Part shown: in pieces, positions 21,678 to 29,763 of the stretch
Numbering within the stretch: the first letter of the stretch is position 1
Layout: every line of letters begins with the position of its first letter
Assembly (NCBI GenBank): GCA_029259995.1
Contig: JAJDEC010000287.1
Location: 1-33,197 of the forward strand
Origin: Phycisphaerae bacterium
Lineage (GTDB): Bacteria; Planctomycetota; Phycisphaerae; UBA1845; UTPLA1
DNA: 33,197 nt
Reading direction: 5' to 3'
Notes under the pieces: model-generated
The model's input: only the letters and a program-made list of their open reading frames with translations
Databases searched by the model: none
Told to the model about the DNA's origin: nothing
Position numbers and translations under genes: made by a program

Positions 21678-22544
21678 TCAAGGAATAGATGAATCGTCCC
21701 CACGAGGCGGCGCGGCCGAATTCTCATCCATCCACTGAAAATCTGCGTTGGTCCCTGAAGTTCGCGGCCTCTCGAATGACGCACTCGTCGCCGCTGTGGC
21801 GCGGCTCACGCGTCGACGAACGATGACGGAAAGGAAAAACAAGACGACGACGATTCCTGCCATCGCCGTCAGCAGATCGCGTCCGTCCAGACCGCTCGAC
21901 TGCGGAACAGCGCGATCCGGTGTTTCGAGTATCTCAACAGAACGGGCCACAAACAGCGGTCCCGCTCCTTCTTCGCCCGATTCCGTTCGAAAGGATCGGA
22001 TCTTGATGAAGAAACCCCTGACGCGGATCAACGATCGTTTCTTTGTTCTGGGCGCGGGATCGACAAGCACCAGCGTTGCGATGGCGTTGCTGCCGGCGAC
22101 GCCTATATCCCATTGTCGAAGGCGACCGAGCTCTGGACGCGTCGCGATGTCGTATGCAGGCTGTTCTAGCAGGAATCGTCCCTCGATACAGACGGGCTGT
22201 CCGCGGTAATCGCTGGGACGCTCCATCAGGTATTGCCATGGAACAATGTCGTTCTCGTTGCAGTCACTCTCCGCCAGAGCATCAGGGTTCTTGCGGAGAA
22301 ATTGACAGAACCAGTAAAATCCTTCGTCATCGAATGCGAACGTTCCATCCTTGACGCCGGAGAGCAGCACGACGCCCCCCCGTGTGTCGAGTGATGGATC
22401 GGCAGACGGCGCATCGCGTTCGGGCGGCGCGGCCACTAAGTCAGTACTCAATAGGAGGACAATCGCAAACAACGAGAGTCGCAACCAAGATATTCGATCA
22501 TGTGCAATGAAGGACATCATGTTCAGTGTCGATCGATTGGTCAT
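21678..22544 (-). CDS. Membrane-anchored periplasmic protein with OB-like domain
   Basis: The 288-residue product begins with a signal sequence (about residues 16-39, SWLRLSLFAIVLLLSTDLVAA). The central part (about 108-205) has 'DYRGQPVCIEGRFLLEQPAYD', 'ATLVLVDPAP', and 'SLIRVRGFFIKIRSFRT' followed by 'GPLFVARSVEIL'. This succession of strands is typical of an OB-fold. A C-terminal membrane helix (about 225-243) is followed by a basic stop and a disordered tail, predicted to be cytoplasmic. The start ATG 22542-22544 shares its A with the TGA of the 894-residue protein gene (TGATG), which decides the start and indicates coupled translation. I know no established function; it is probably a membrane-tethered partner in the VWA/ExbBD complex. 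Confidence 0.8.
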   Translation of the reverse strand: MTNRSTLNMMSFIAHDRISWLRLSLFAIVLLLSTDLVAAPPERDAPSADPSLDTRGGVVLLSGVKDGTFAFDDEGFYWFCQFLRKNPDALAESDCNENDIVPWQYLMERPSDYRGQPVCIEGRFLLEQPAYDIATRPELGRLRQWDIGVAGSNAIATLVLVDPAPRTKKRSLIRVRGFFIKIRSFRTESGEEGAGPLFVARSVEILETPDRAVPQSSGLDGRDLLTAMAGIVVVLFFLSVIVRRRVSRATAATSASFERPRTSGTNADFQWMDENSAAPPRGDDSSIP

Positions 22545-25228
22545 CACTTCGAAGCTCGTTGGGCACGGGCAAGCAGATCCATGAGCTGCCCCTGCCACGG
22601 CGGTCCGCCCAATCGCGGCTCCCACGCCCGCTCGCTTTCGATGCCTGCGACGACTTCCGCCGCCTTGCCGTGACGCAGCTGATGCTTCAGCCAGTGATAG
22701 CGTGCTTCCCAGTAGACCTTCGGTGCATTGGCGCGCAGCGCCGGATCGGACAGGAGTTTTGCCCAGTGTTGTTCGGCTTCATCGGCCAGGCGTTCCGCTT
22801 CAGTCCCCGTCGCCGTCCCGATGAGCTGCTCGTGAATTCTCGCCGCGCGTCGGAGAAAAGTCCCGTTGTTGGGGGACGCACTGATCAGTGAATCGAGCAG
22901 CGTCTTGGCTTCGGGAAGCTGGTCCGCCGAAATCAGGGTATCGATCAGCGCCAATTGGGCGACGGTCACGTGTTTCCGATGCTCCGGTCGCTGTTCAAGC
23001 CACTCGATGAGATACTGAATCGTCGGCACGGTCTGTTCGGCGAGCCGCCTCGCCTCTTCGCGCCGGCCGAATCGACGAAGCTTTTCGATTTCTGCCTGCA
23101 TGTCGGCGGCAAGCGATATGAGAACGCCACCGAGGTCCTCGTCGATTCCCTGGCGAATGTACTGCTCCAGGGCTCGGTTCGCCTCCGAAGTCCGGGCCGT
23201 GGATTGATAACATCGGATACGTAATCCGAGTTGACGGGCATCGGGCTCCATGGTTTCGATCATGCCCAGGCACGCATCGAAATCGCGCAGGTCGTCGCCG
23301 GCATGAATCGACGCTGCCGCCAGGATGGCATCGCGTTGCCATCGTTTCAGCGTCTTGCGATCGGGTCCGCCGCCACGCTGCAGGGCGCGTCCTTCGCGCA
23401 TGGCATCCAGTTCGGCTTCGATCCGTTCGGCCAGGAATTTCCAGACATCGATGGCGGCTCGGGCCATGCGCTGCCTCGTGACGATCGTGGCGCTCTTGGG
23501 AACCTGTTCGTAGACGCGCTGCCGGCAACGGGCGGCATTGCGGCGCGCTTCCCAGTAGTTCGGCGATGCTTCGCGGACCTCGTTGTAGGACTCGATGGCC
23601 GTTTCGTACTGGCCGGCTTCTTCAAGAGACAGGGCCGCGACCCAGTTGGCTTCCGCGGCGAGTTCCGATTTGGGCATGCGCGCGTAGAGGAGCCGCGCCG
23701 CTACGGCCAAAGTCACATAGTCCTCGACGGCCTGCGTTTCGGCGGCAATCTGCTTCCAGGTCCGATATGCATAGTCATAGACGTGCGTCGCCACGATTTT
23801 CTCCGCGGGGCGCTGTGCCTCTTCCAGGAAGATCGCGGCAGCTTCTCGCAGCTTGGCCATTTGAAACAGGCAGACGGCCTTATTGAACCTGGCAAGATGG
23901 CGCTCCTCGTCGGCCGGATCGCGGGCGAGCAACTGATCCCACGCCGTGAGGGCTCTTTCAAAATCCCGATCGGCCATCCATCGGCCGGCTGCGATTCCCA
24001 ATTCGACAGTCGTCAACTCCGTCAGATTGCGTTCACTGCCGGCGATCTGGTTGAGGTAGACCTGAACGATCTCCGACCATATGCCGCCCTGGCGAGCAAG
24101 CTTGACGAACTCGGATTCGGCTCTCTTCTCGAGTTGAATGCGCGACGCATCTCCCTTGGGCATGCGCCTTGCCTCAACGACATAAGAGTACGCATGAATC
24201 AACGGGCCGAGTCGGATGTAGAATGCGGACTCGGCGTCGGCTGTCTCGTTTGCCAGATCGGCCAGGGCCCGTCGACCCGACGCGAACTGGCTGTCGGCAA
24301 TGAACGTCCGGGCCATCTCGTATTGTGCGCGGGACGTCATGCCGGCGGGCTGCGTCGATTGAATAATGCGGGCGAACTGATCGATCGCTTCATCGAACTG
24401 ACTGGACTCGCGTTTTGCAATCCCGAATCCCAACTGGGCGTTGTAACGAATCGACGGATCCCTCGCGTCCATCATCACGTCTTCGAACGATGATCGCGCG
24501 TCGGCGATCCAGTTTCCGCGTTTCGGCGTGCCGGGTTCGCTGAGCATGGCGCGATAAATGGCGCACCAGGCGCCGTTGAGCATTTTTCGTTGCAGCGTTG
24601 GACCGATTTTTCCGGCGAGACCGTACAGCAGATACGTTTCGTCGTTGTCGATACGAGAACGTATGTCCATGTCCTCGAGAACTTCGCCAGCGAGCGCGTA
24701 GAGACCGGCGGTCTCTTCCAGAATCGCGAGCGCGTGAGGGCGATCAAAGGACAGACCGCTCGATATCTCGAATTGATCGATATCGGGCCCCACCGCTCGA
24801 CGCAGCAAAAGATCCGCGAGTTCGATCCTCCACTGTGCCGCTCGGAACCTGCCCGGCTCGCCGTTCTTCTCGGCGACGTCGGCGGCGGCTCGTATGGAAT
24901 CTCGATAGGCGTCGGTCGCCCGCTCGATCAATCGGGCCCTGACGACGGCATCCTGCTCATCCGCAACGGCGCGCGCGGCCGCGCGAGCCAGGTGGATCCG
25001 GAGGAGCGGCGAACGATCGGCGATCAGGGGCTCGATCAATTCGGGCATGCCGCGGTCAACGAGCCCGGCAATCAGGGCCCGTTCTTTGCGACTGAGTTTC
25101 TCGTCGGACGCGAGCAGACGTGCGGGGGAGACAGTTGCCAGGATGAGCGCGCCCGTCAGGAGACCGACGAGCGAGCTGAATTGATCGCTGTTGCTTCGTT
25201 TCATGTGCATTCGCGGGTCGCTGGCCAT
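22544..25228 (-). CDS. Large secreted tetratricopeptide-repeat protein
   Basis: The product is about 894 residues, almost wholly alpha-helical, with many TPR-like pairs, for example 'AQLGFGIAKRESSQFDEAIDQFARII', 'ARFNKAVCLFQMAKLREAA' and 'WVAALSLEEAGQYETAIESYNEV'. A signal peptide follows the third Met (MKRSNSDQFSSLVGLLTGAL, then ILATVSPARLLAS). The ATG at 25226-25228 shares its A with the TGA of the second ExbD gene (TGATG); in-frame ATGs at 25210 and 25204 are alternatives, the last giving the tidiest signal peptide. The frame is open much further upstream, but that part is a shadow of exbD. TPR proteins are scaffolds. Placement directly after ExbB/ExbD suggests that it is the periplasmic partner of the motor. 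Confidence 0.87.
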   Translation of the reverse strand: MASDPRMHMKRSNSDQFSSLVGLLTGALILATVSPARLLASDEKLSRKERALIAGLVDRGMPELIEPLIADRSPLLRIHLARAAARAVADEQDAVVRARLIERATDAYRDSIRAAADVAEKNGEPGRFRAAQWRIELADLLLRRAVGPDIDQFEISSGLSFDRPHALAILEETAGLYALAGEVLEDMDIRSRIDNDETYLLYGLAGKIGPTLQRKMLNGAWCAIYRAMLSEPGTPKRGNWIADARSSFEDVMMDARDPSIRYNAQLGFGIAKRESSQFDEAIDQFARIIQSTQPAGMTSRAQYEMARTFIADSQFASGRRALADLANETADAESAFYIRLGPLIHAYSYVVEARRMPKGDASRIQLEKRAESEFVKLARQGGIWSEIVQVYLNQIAGSERNLTELTTVELGIAAGRWMADRDFERALTAWDQLLARDPADEERHLARFNKAVCLFQMAKLREAAAIFLEEAQRPAEKIVATHVYDYAYRTWKQIAAETQAVEDYVTLAVAARLLYARMPKSELAAEANWVAALSLEEAGQYETAIESYNEVREASPNYWEARRNAARCRQRVYEQVPKSATIVTRQRMARAAIDVWKFLAERIEAELDAMREGRALQRGGGPDRKTLKRWQRDAILAAASIHAGDDLRDFDACLGMIETMEPDARQLGLRIRCYQSTARTSEANRALEQYIRQGIDEDLGGVLISLAADMQAEIEKLRRFGRREEARRLAEQTVPTIQYLIEWLEQRPEHRKHVTVAQLALIDTLISADQLPEAKTLLDSLISASPNNGTFLRRAARIHEQLIGTATGTEAERLADEAEQHWAKLLSDPALRANAPKVYWEARYHWLKHQLRHGKAAEVVAGIESERAWEPRLGGPPWQGQLMDLLARAQRASK

Positions 25229-25680
25229 CAGCCATCGCCGCCCACGGAAAATTGTATGTTGGCGAATCCGGCTCCGACACAAGCATCCATCGCAGAAATA
25301 ACGTGTTGATACTCGACGTTCGGGCTTGCTTCGATCAGGACGCGGCCATCGGGATTTGCCCCTTCGTCCTGCTTCTTCTTGAGAATCGCTCGCAACGTCG
25401 CGAACGAGCCGTCGGGAAGCTGCGTGTCCATGATGAATATCTGACAGCCATGCCCGTCTTCTGTTTCGAGCAGCGCAATGTGTATCGTCGGAATAATCGT
25501 GACGCTTGCGCCGCCGCCGGGGCCGACCTGGGAAGGCAGCTCCGTCGGGAGCGATCCTTCCTCGACGGCGAGCCGCGCGCCGAGCATGAAGAATACGAGA
25601 ATGACCATGACGACGTCGACCATCGGCGCGAGATTGGGGGCATACGAGCGGCCTGGCGGTATGTCGCGTTTGAAATTCAA
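25228..25680 (-). CDS. exbD: ExbD/TolR family protein, second copy
   Basis: The 150-residue protein has a short cytoplasmic N-terminus, a membrane helix (about 20-38) beginning LAPMVDVVMVILVFFMLG with the conserved protonatable Asp22, and a periplasmic domain ending in 'ASPNVEYQHVISAMDACVGAGFANIQFSV', the usual ExbD/TolR C-terminal motif. ExbD/TolR dimers sit inside an ExbB/TolQ pentamer and convert proton flow into movement. It overlaps the first exbD by ATGA (25677-25680) and the TPR gene by TGATG. It has an extra Gly-rich loop (QVGPGGGASVTII) compared with its neighbour, so the two are divergent paralogues and not a recent duplication. Confidence 0.93.
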   Translation of the reverse strand: MNFKRDIPPGRSYAPNLAPMVDVVMVILVFFMLGARLAVEEGSLPTELPSQVGPGGGASVTIIPTIHIALLETEDGHGCQIFIMDTQLPDGSFATLRAILKKKQDEGANPDGRVLIEASPNVEYQHVISAMDACVGAGFANIQFSVGGDG

Positions 25681-26144
25681 AGTCCATCCGCTCCTGATGA
25701 GCGCGGCACGGCACTGAATGTCACTTTCGTGACGCCGATGTCGCCGCAGCCGACCATGACTTGCTGGACATATTCAAACGGAAGCGTGCGATCCGCCCGA
25801 ATAATACAATTGACATCGGGCTGAATTCGCTTTTCTTCCGTCAGTCGATTGAGCACTTCATTCAAGGACATCGCCCTTTCCTCGACGATGAACTCGACGC
25901 CCTCCTTCTTGTCCTCCCGCGCATCGCGAACATTGACGACGAAACGATTGCCCAGATCCTGCCGGTCCTTTTCCTGCGCGGAGCGGGCGACGGGAAGATC
26001 GATGCGCGTGCTGCTCTCCCGCTCAACCATTCTCGTCGATAACAGGAAGAAGATCAGCAGACTCATCGTGACGTCGACGACAGGCGCCAGATTCACACGA
26101 ATCGGCGTCTCATCAGGCACACTGGAAAGACCTTTGCGGCGAAT
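25677..26144 (-). CDS. exbD: ExbD/TolR family protein, first copy, unusual start
   Basis: The protein contains NLAPVVDVTMSLLIFFLLST with the conserved membrane Asp, and a periplasmic domain ending in 'RADRTLPFEYVQQVMVGCGDIGVTKVTFS', so it is a standard ExbD/TolR. The start is unclear. GTG at 26118-26120 would begin VPDETPIRVN, leaving almost no cytoplasmic tail and no Shine-Dalgarno. Eight codons upstream is ATT (26142-26144), seven bases after GGAG (26152-26155). It would give the basic tail RRKGLSSVPDET, which is what ExbD proteins normally carry. No ATG or TTG lies in the open frame before the upstream stop. I list the ATT start as a hypothesis; 26120 is the conservative start (147 residues). 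Confidence 0.88.
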   Translation of the reverse strand: MRRKGLSSVPDETPIRVNLAPVVDVTMSLLIFFLLSTRMVERESSTRIDLPVARSAQEKDRQDLGNRFVVNVRDAREDKKEGVEFIVEERAMSLNEVLNRLTEEKRIQPDVNCIIRADRTLPFEYVQQVMVGCGDIGVTKVTFSAVPRSSGADGL

Positions 26145-26166
26145 GGCACGACTCCAAGATCGGCAG

Positions 26167-26184
26167 GCCGCCGAATCCGGCGGC
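26167..26184 (-). terminator. Intercistronic stem-loop between exbB and exbD
   Basis: A perfect 7-bp GC-rich stem (GCCGCCG at 26167-26173, CGGCGGC at 26178-26184) with a 4-base loop lies between the ExbB stop and the first ExbD. There is no T-tract, so it is more likely a stabiliser or partial attenuator that sets the ExbB:ExbD ratio than a true terminator. Confidence 0.5.
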
Positions 26185-26207
26185 TTACGTCATTCCTTCT
26201 TACGGCG

Positions 26208-27035
26208 TCACGCACGATGCGGCGCTGCGGACGATTCTCGTGCATCCGCGCCGCCCGGTGCACCCATGCCGCCCATGGCCGGCGTCGGCGCAGGGCGGAA
26301 ATACTCCAGGACGTCGATGACCGACGCGTGGGCCGCAACTGTCATGGAATCGACACGATTTCGACAAACGCCGAAACAGCCGAGCGCCAGGATGGCGACG
26401 ATCAGTCCCATGAGCGTGCTGACGAGCGCGATGCTGATTCCGCCTGCCAGTTCTTCCGGGCCGTAGGCGCCCTGGGTTTCCTGCATTTTCTTGAACGCCT
26501 CGATCATGCCGGCGACGGTTCCGAGCAAGCCAAGGAGCGGTGCGATATTTCCGATGATGTTGAGGTATTCGACACGACGGAAGAGCCGGCTCCGCCAGGC
26601 GCCGGCGCGCTCTTCGACGGCCTCCTGCATGGCGTCGAAGCCATGGCGGCCGTGGCGAAGGCCGATCGTCAGCACGTCGCCGAACATCGTTCGGCTGCCG
26701 GCGACGCGTTCGACGCACTCCTTGAATTTTCTCAATTCGATCAATTCTCGTGTGGCCCTGGTTTCTGATTCGTTGACCATCTTCGCCCAACGAATCGTCC
26801 AGAAATGCTCGATGATGAGGCCGACAACGATGATTGACAGGACGGTAATAATCGGGCCGATCCAACCATATCCCTGAATGACGACATCGAGGAACGACGT
26901 GACTTTGACGGGTTCATCCGTCGGCGAAGACAATATTGGATCGTCTTGCGCAGAGAGGGGCACCGCGACAGTGATGATGGATGCGGCAAGAACGGTCAGT
27001 AAGATGATTGTTCTGCGTCGAGCTGTCGAATTCAT
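26208..27035 (-). CDS. exbB: ExbB/TolQ/MotA family proton-channel protein
   Basis: The 275-residue protein has an N-terminal hydrophobic segment (about 9-29, ending AVPLSAQ) that looks like a cleavable signal or an extra helix, then three core helices at about 58-77, 155-178 and 198-226. The second helix, in YLNIIGNIAPLLGLLGTVAGMIEAF, and the third, in GGISIALVSTLMGLIVAILA, carry the typical ExbB/TolQ motifs, including a conserved Thr in each (LLGTV, LVST). It forms the ring around the ExbD pair. The C-terminus is a Gly/Ala-rich tail. The gene starts 36 bp after the VWA gene. Such a periplasmic N-terminal extension occurs in some ExbB proteins. Confidence 0.93.
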   Translation of the reverse strand: MNSTARRRTIILLTVLAASIITVAVPLSAQDDPILSSPTDEPVKVTSFLDVVIQGYGWIGPIITVLSIIVVGLIIEHFWTIRWAKMVNESETRATRELIELRKFKECVERVAGSRTMFGDVLTIGLRHGRHGFDAMQEAVEERAGAWRSRLFRRVEYLNIIGNIAPLLGLLGTVAGMIEAFKKMQETQGAYGPEELAGGISIALVSTLMGLIVAILALGCFGVCRNRVDSMTVAAHASVIDVLEYFRPAPTPAMGGMGAPGGADARESSAAPHRA

Positions 27036-27071
27036 TCGTGTTCTCTGGGTTTCGTGATTCGGCTTGTCACA

Positions 27072-28211
27072 CTAATAGCGCCGGGCCCGGATGTCATCAA
27101 TCGTCACATGTTTGTAGGTTCCGCGGTTCTCGCGGGCAATTCTCTCGAGCACAATTTCCTGTCCGGATGCTTCTCGGTAATCCTCCAGGAACAGGATCGT
27201 ATTGATGATGGTCTGCTTGCTTCGATTCTTCGCGCGAATCGCCTTCAGGACTTCGTCATTCTGCTGATCAAAATCGCCGTCGGACAAAAGGAACATCACA
27301 TCCGGCGCCGGCTTGAACGACAAGCCCTGCTGAATCGCGGGAATCGGATTGGTTCGGCCCTCGGGAGAGACATTGTCAATCGCCTCGAACGCGTCGCGTT
27401 TGTTTTCGATCGTGGCTTTTCTCGGTGTGGGCGCCCACATTTCGGGCTTGCGTTCGGCAAACCAGAGGACGTTGAAACGCTGATCCTCGGAAAGTTCACC
27501 GATTGACTTCTTTAGTTCGGTCTTGAGCATTGCGATCGAGTCCATCATGGAGCCGCTTCGATCCATCACATACACGACGGAATCGGCCCGCTGTCCGGCG
27601 CCAACGCCCCAGAGGCTTCCGACGGGACCGCCGCCGGCGGCCGAGCCTTCGCCGAGGCCCGAACCGCTGTCGCCGCCCTGTCCGCCGCCAAAAAGCTGCG
27701 TACCGACGACGTCGCCGCGCTGAAGCGACTCGACGGGCACATCGCGCAGCCCCGCGTTACCGAGGTCGACTGCGGACATTTGGACAGAACCTTCCTCAGC
27801 GAGCAACGATGCAAGATCTCGGATTCGCTCTGACGCGTCGGAGGAATCGGGGCGATCGACATCGGCGTCGCCGGCGAAATTGAATCCGCCTTGCGGACCG
27901 GATCGATCGGCGTGAACGAGTTGGGCCGTGAAGTCGCCGGGAATGCCATAGGTCCCTGTGCCGACGGCCCACGTGATGAGGCTCAGGAGAATCAGCAGCA
28001 ATGCGTGAACCAGGAGGCTGAGACTGAGCGGCCCGAGACTATTGAGGATTCGCTCGCCCAGGGACTTCTTAGGTTCCGTCCGGGATGGTACGGGCCTTCG
28101 GAGTGGCGCGCGGGGAGCCGGCCGGTTGACAGCTTTGGAGACGGCGGGCGGTTCTAATTCAATTCCGGGGCGTTCGCCGACCAAAGGCGGGTACTCCTGC
28201 TGGTGGCGCAT
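27072..28211 (-). CDS. TonB-topology von Willebrand factor A protein
   Basis: The 379-residue protein has a Pro/Arg-rich cytoplasmic N-terminus (1-55), one membrane helix (about 62-84) and a periplasmic part. The helix begins LSLSLLVHALLLILLSLITW and contains S65-L-L-V-H69, the S-x-x-x-H pattern of TonB and TolA helices. A linker with a Gly-rich run (174-206) precedes a VWA domain with the MIDAS residues D217-x-S219-x-S221 (VMDRSGSM), T287 in GRTNP, and D311/D313 in LLSDGDFD. All metal-site positions are intact, so ligand binding is plausible. There is no TonB C-terminal domain. It is the first gene of an operon with ExbB and two ExbD, 50 bases downstream of a strong promoter. Confidence 0.93.
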   Translation of the reverse strand: MRHQQEYPPLVGERPGIELEPPAVSKAVNRPAPRAPLRRPVPSRTEPKKSLGERILNSLGPLSLSLLVHALLLILLSLITWAVGTGTYGIPGDFTAQLVHADRSGPQGGFNFAGDADVDRPDSSDASERIRDLASLLAEEGSVQMSAVDLGNAGLRDVPVESLQRGDVVGTQLFGGGQGGDSGSGLGEGSAAGGGPVGSLWGVGAGQRADSVVYVMDRSGSMMDSIAMLKTELKKSIGELSEDQRFNVLWFAERKPEMWAPTPRKATIENKRDAFEAIDNVSPEGRTNPIPAIQQGLSFKPAPDVMFLLSDGDFDQQNDEVLKAIRAKNRSKQTIINTILFLEDYREASGQEIVLERIARENRGTYKHVTIDDIRARRY

Positions 28212-28263
28212 TGGTTCGCCTTGGGATCCATCCTGGAGCGAGCGACAATTCGCAAGAAGCTCC

Positions 28264-28278
28264 GCCGATTATATCGGC
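28264..28278. promoter_or_regulatory. Operator-like inverted repeat over the -10 box
   Basis: GCCGAT (28264-28269), TAT, ATCGGC (28273-28278) form a perfect 6-bp dyad exactly covering the -10 hexamer. A repressor bound here would block RNA polymerase. The arms are short, so chance remains possible. Confidence 0.4.
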
Positions 28279-28295
28279 CGCAATGACTCAATCAA
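28268..28295 (-). promoter_or_regulatory. Sigma-70-type promoter of the VWA operon
   Basis: On the minus strand, TTGATT (28290-28295) is followed after 16 bases by a perfect TATAAT (28268-28273). The distance from the expected start of transcription to the VWA ATG (28211) is about 50 bases. This is the best promoter in the window and matches the operon direction. Confidence 0.65.
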
Positions 28296-28453
28296 ACGGT
28301 TGGCTTTGCAAATGCTTGCTGAATCGCCCCTTAGGATTATCCATGGATTGTGATTAAGGACCGAAAAGTCTTTGACGCGGGCATGATGCACGTGATAAGG
28401 TTAGACAGACGGAGGAAACGGAAAAGGCCCCCCGCCTGATCCGGAAGCAAACC

Positions 28454-28474
28454 CATCGGCAACACTTGCCGGTG
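28454..28474. other. Hairpin in divergent region
   Basis: CGGCAA (28457-28462), CAC, TTGCCG (28466-28471) is a perfect 6-bp stem, extended to nine pairs on RNA if a G-U pair is allowed (28454-28474). No T-tract follows. It lies about 85 bases upstream of the TPR gene and could be a leader hairpin or an operator. Confidence 0.4.
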
Positions 28475-28557
28475 AACGACAAACCGACGTGGCGACTGGC
28501 GGCGAATGACAGCCGACGCACGCTCCCCGAAGTCGCCACCATCATGGATGAAGACAT

Positions 28558-29763
28558 ATGACCCGATCCACGTCCCTTGGAGGACGGATCGCCGCTGACT
28601 CGCGGTCCGCAATAGCAGTGGTCGTCGCCATCTGGGCACTTTCCGTCACGGGGAGCCTGCGCGCCGATTCCCGCATCTCTGACGAGCCTGTCGAAGAACC
28701 CGTGATCACGCGAGGGGCGCTGCTCGAGCGCACTCGCCTGAAAATTCAGAGCGTCCACGACCACATCAATTCCGGGGAACCGGAAAAAGCAATGGCCCGG
28801 ATCGATCAGCTCGGCGGGATTATTCCCGAAGCGGAACGGCTCTATCTTCAGGGTCGGGCCCATCTGCAGCTGGGGGCGCATCTGACGGCGCGGACGAAAT
28901 TCCGCGAGGCGATTCGACGACGACCGCGATGCGGCGAGTTTTATTTCTGGCTTGGAATCAGCTATCAATCCGGCGGCGCGCATGCGCTGGCCGCCTCCAC
29001 GTTTGCAAAGGCGAACCTGAAGGGATTGGAATCATCGGAATTGCATGAGGCGTGGGCCGCATCCCTGATGGAGACGGTGGATGTTCTCGGAGACATCTCG
29101 CGAATGCGTTTCGAGTTGCCCGCGGAGGAATGGCAGGTCCACGGCGGCATTTTTCGAGACGGTGTACTCGTATCGTGCGTCAGGCCGGATGACAACGAAT
29201 GGGTGATCTCGCCTCGAACCAGTGCGCTGTATCACGCGCAACAGGCGGCCGCACTGGACGAATCCCGCGGCAGCGCATGGCTCATTGCCGGCGAGGCCTG
29301 GGCGCGAGCGGGTTTCCACGATGTGGCAAGTCTGCGCTTCATGCGAGCAGTTGAATTGCTGGATGGCGCCGAACTGTCGAAGTGTCATCAATTGTGGGCG
29401 GAGAGTCTTTTCTCCGCGGCGGATTATGACGGCTTCATCGATCACGCGAAGAAGAGCATTCGCAATTCGCCGAAGGACCCGCGGCTCGATCTGGCCGAGG
29501 CCTACGATCGAGCGGCCGCCGGACACGCACTCATCGGCGAAACGGACAAGCAAATCAACTGTCTGAAGTTTGCCGTGGAATTGAGGCCGAGCGTCGAGCG
29601 ACAGTTGCGATTGGCCGACGCGCTGTTGGCAACGGAGCGATCCGACGAAGCGACTGTGCGGTTGCGAGACGCAATGGCGATGAATCCGTCGCGATCGGAA
29701 AAACGACAAATTAAGCGCCGGCTGATTCGCGTCACGCAGTTAACAACGCCGGGGCGGCGATAG
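28558..29763 (+). CDS. Secreted TPR protein, divergent from the VWA operon
   Basis: The 401-residue protein has a signal peptide (about 1-37: basic start, hydrophobic SAIAVVVAIWALSVTGSL, cleavage near RADS). TPR units are visible at about 55-150 (AERLYLQGRAHLQLGAHLTARTKFREAI and EFYFWLGISYQSGGAHALAASTF) and again at about 220-390 (AWLIAGEAWARAGFHDVASLRFMRAVE, ALIGETDKQINCLKFAVELRP). Between them is a short insert with strands (WQVHGGIFRDGVLVSCVRPD). It is probably a periplasmic scaffold. It is transcribed away from the VWA operon across a shared upstream region, and both sides encode secreted TPR proteins, so a related function is plausible but unproved. Confidence 0.85.
   Translation: MTRSTSLGGRIAADSRSAIAVVVAIWALSVTGSLRADSRISDEPVEEPVITRGALLERTRLKIQSVHDHINSGEPEKAMARIDQLGGIIPEAERLYLQGRAHLQLGAHLTARTKFREAIRRRPRCGEFYFWLGISYQSGGAHALAASTFAKANLKGLESSELHEAWAASLMETVDVLGDISRMRFELPAEEWQVHGGIFRDGVLVSCVRPDDNEWVISPRTSALYHAQQAAALDESRGSAWLIAGEAWARAGFHDVASLRFMRAVELLDGAELSKCHQLWAESLFSAADYDGFIDHAKKSIRNSPKDPRLDLAEAYDRAAAGHALIGETDKQINCLKFAVELRPSVERQLRLADALLATERSDEATVRLRDAMAMNPSRSEKRQIKRRLIRVTQLTTPGRR

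Larger units (their letters stand above)
28212..28557. other. Divergent intergenic region of VWA operon and TPR gene
   Basis: This stretch holds the clear minus-strand promoter (28268-28295), an inverted repeat over its -10 box, and a separate hairpin at 28454-28474. The plus-strand promoter for the TPR gene was not identified. No open frame here is convincing. Confidence 0.6.

Noticed and set aside
23231-24493. 420-codon plus-strand open frame
   Set aside because: It is antisense to the TPR protein gene, whose repeats are unmistakable.
25229-25714. N-terminal 162-codon extension of the TPR protein gene
   Set aside because: It overlaps the entire second exbD, is Arg-rich, and precedes the proper signal peptide and the TGATG-coupled start.
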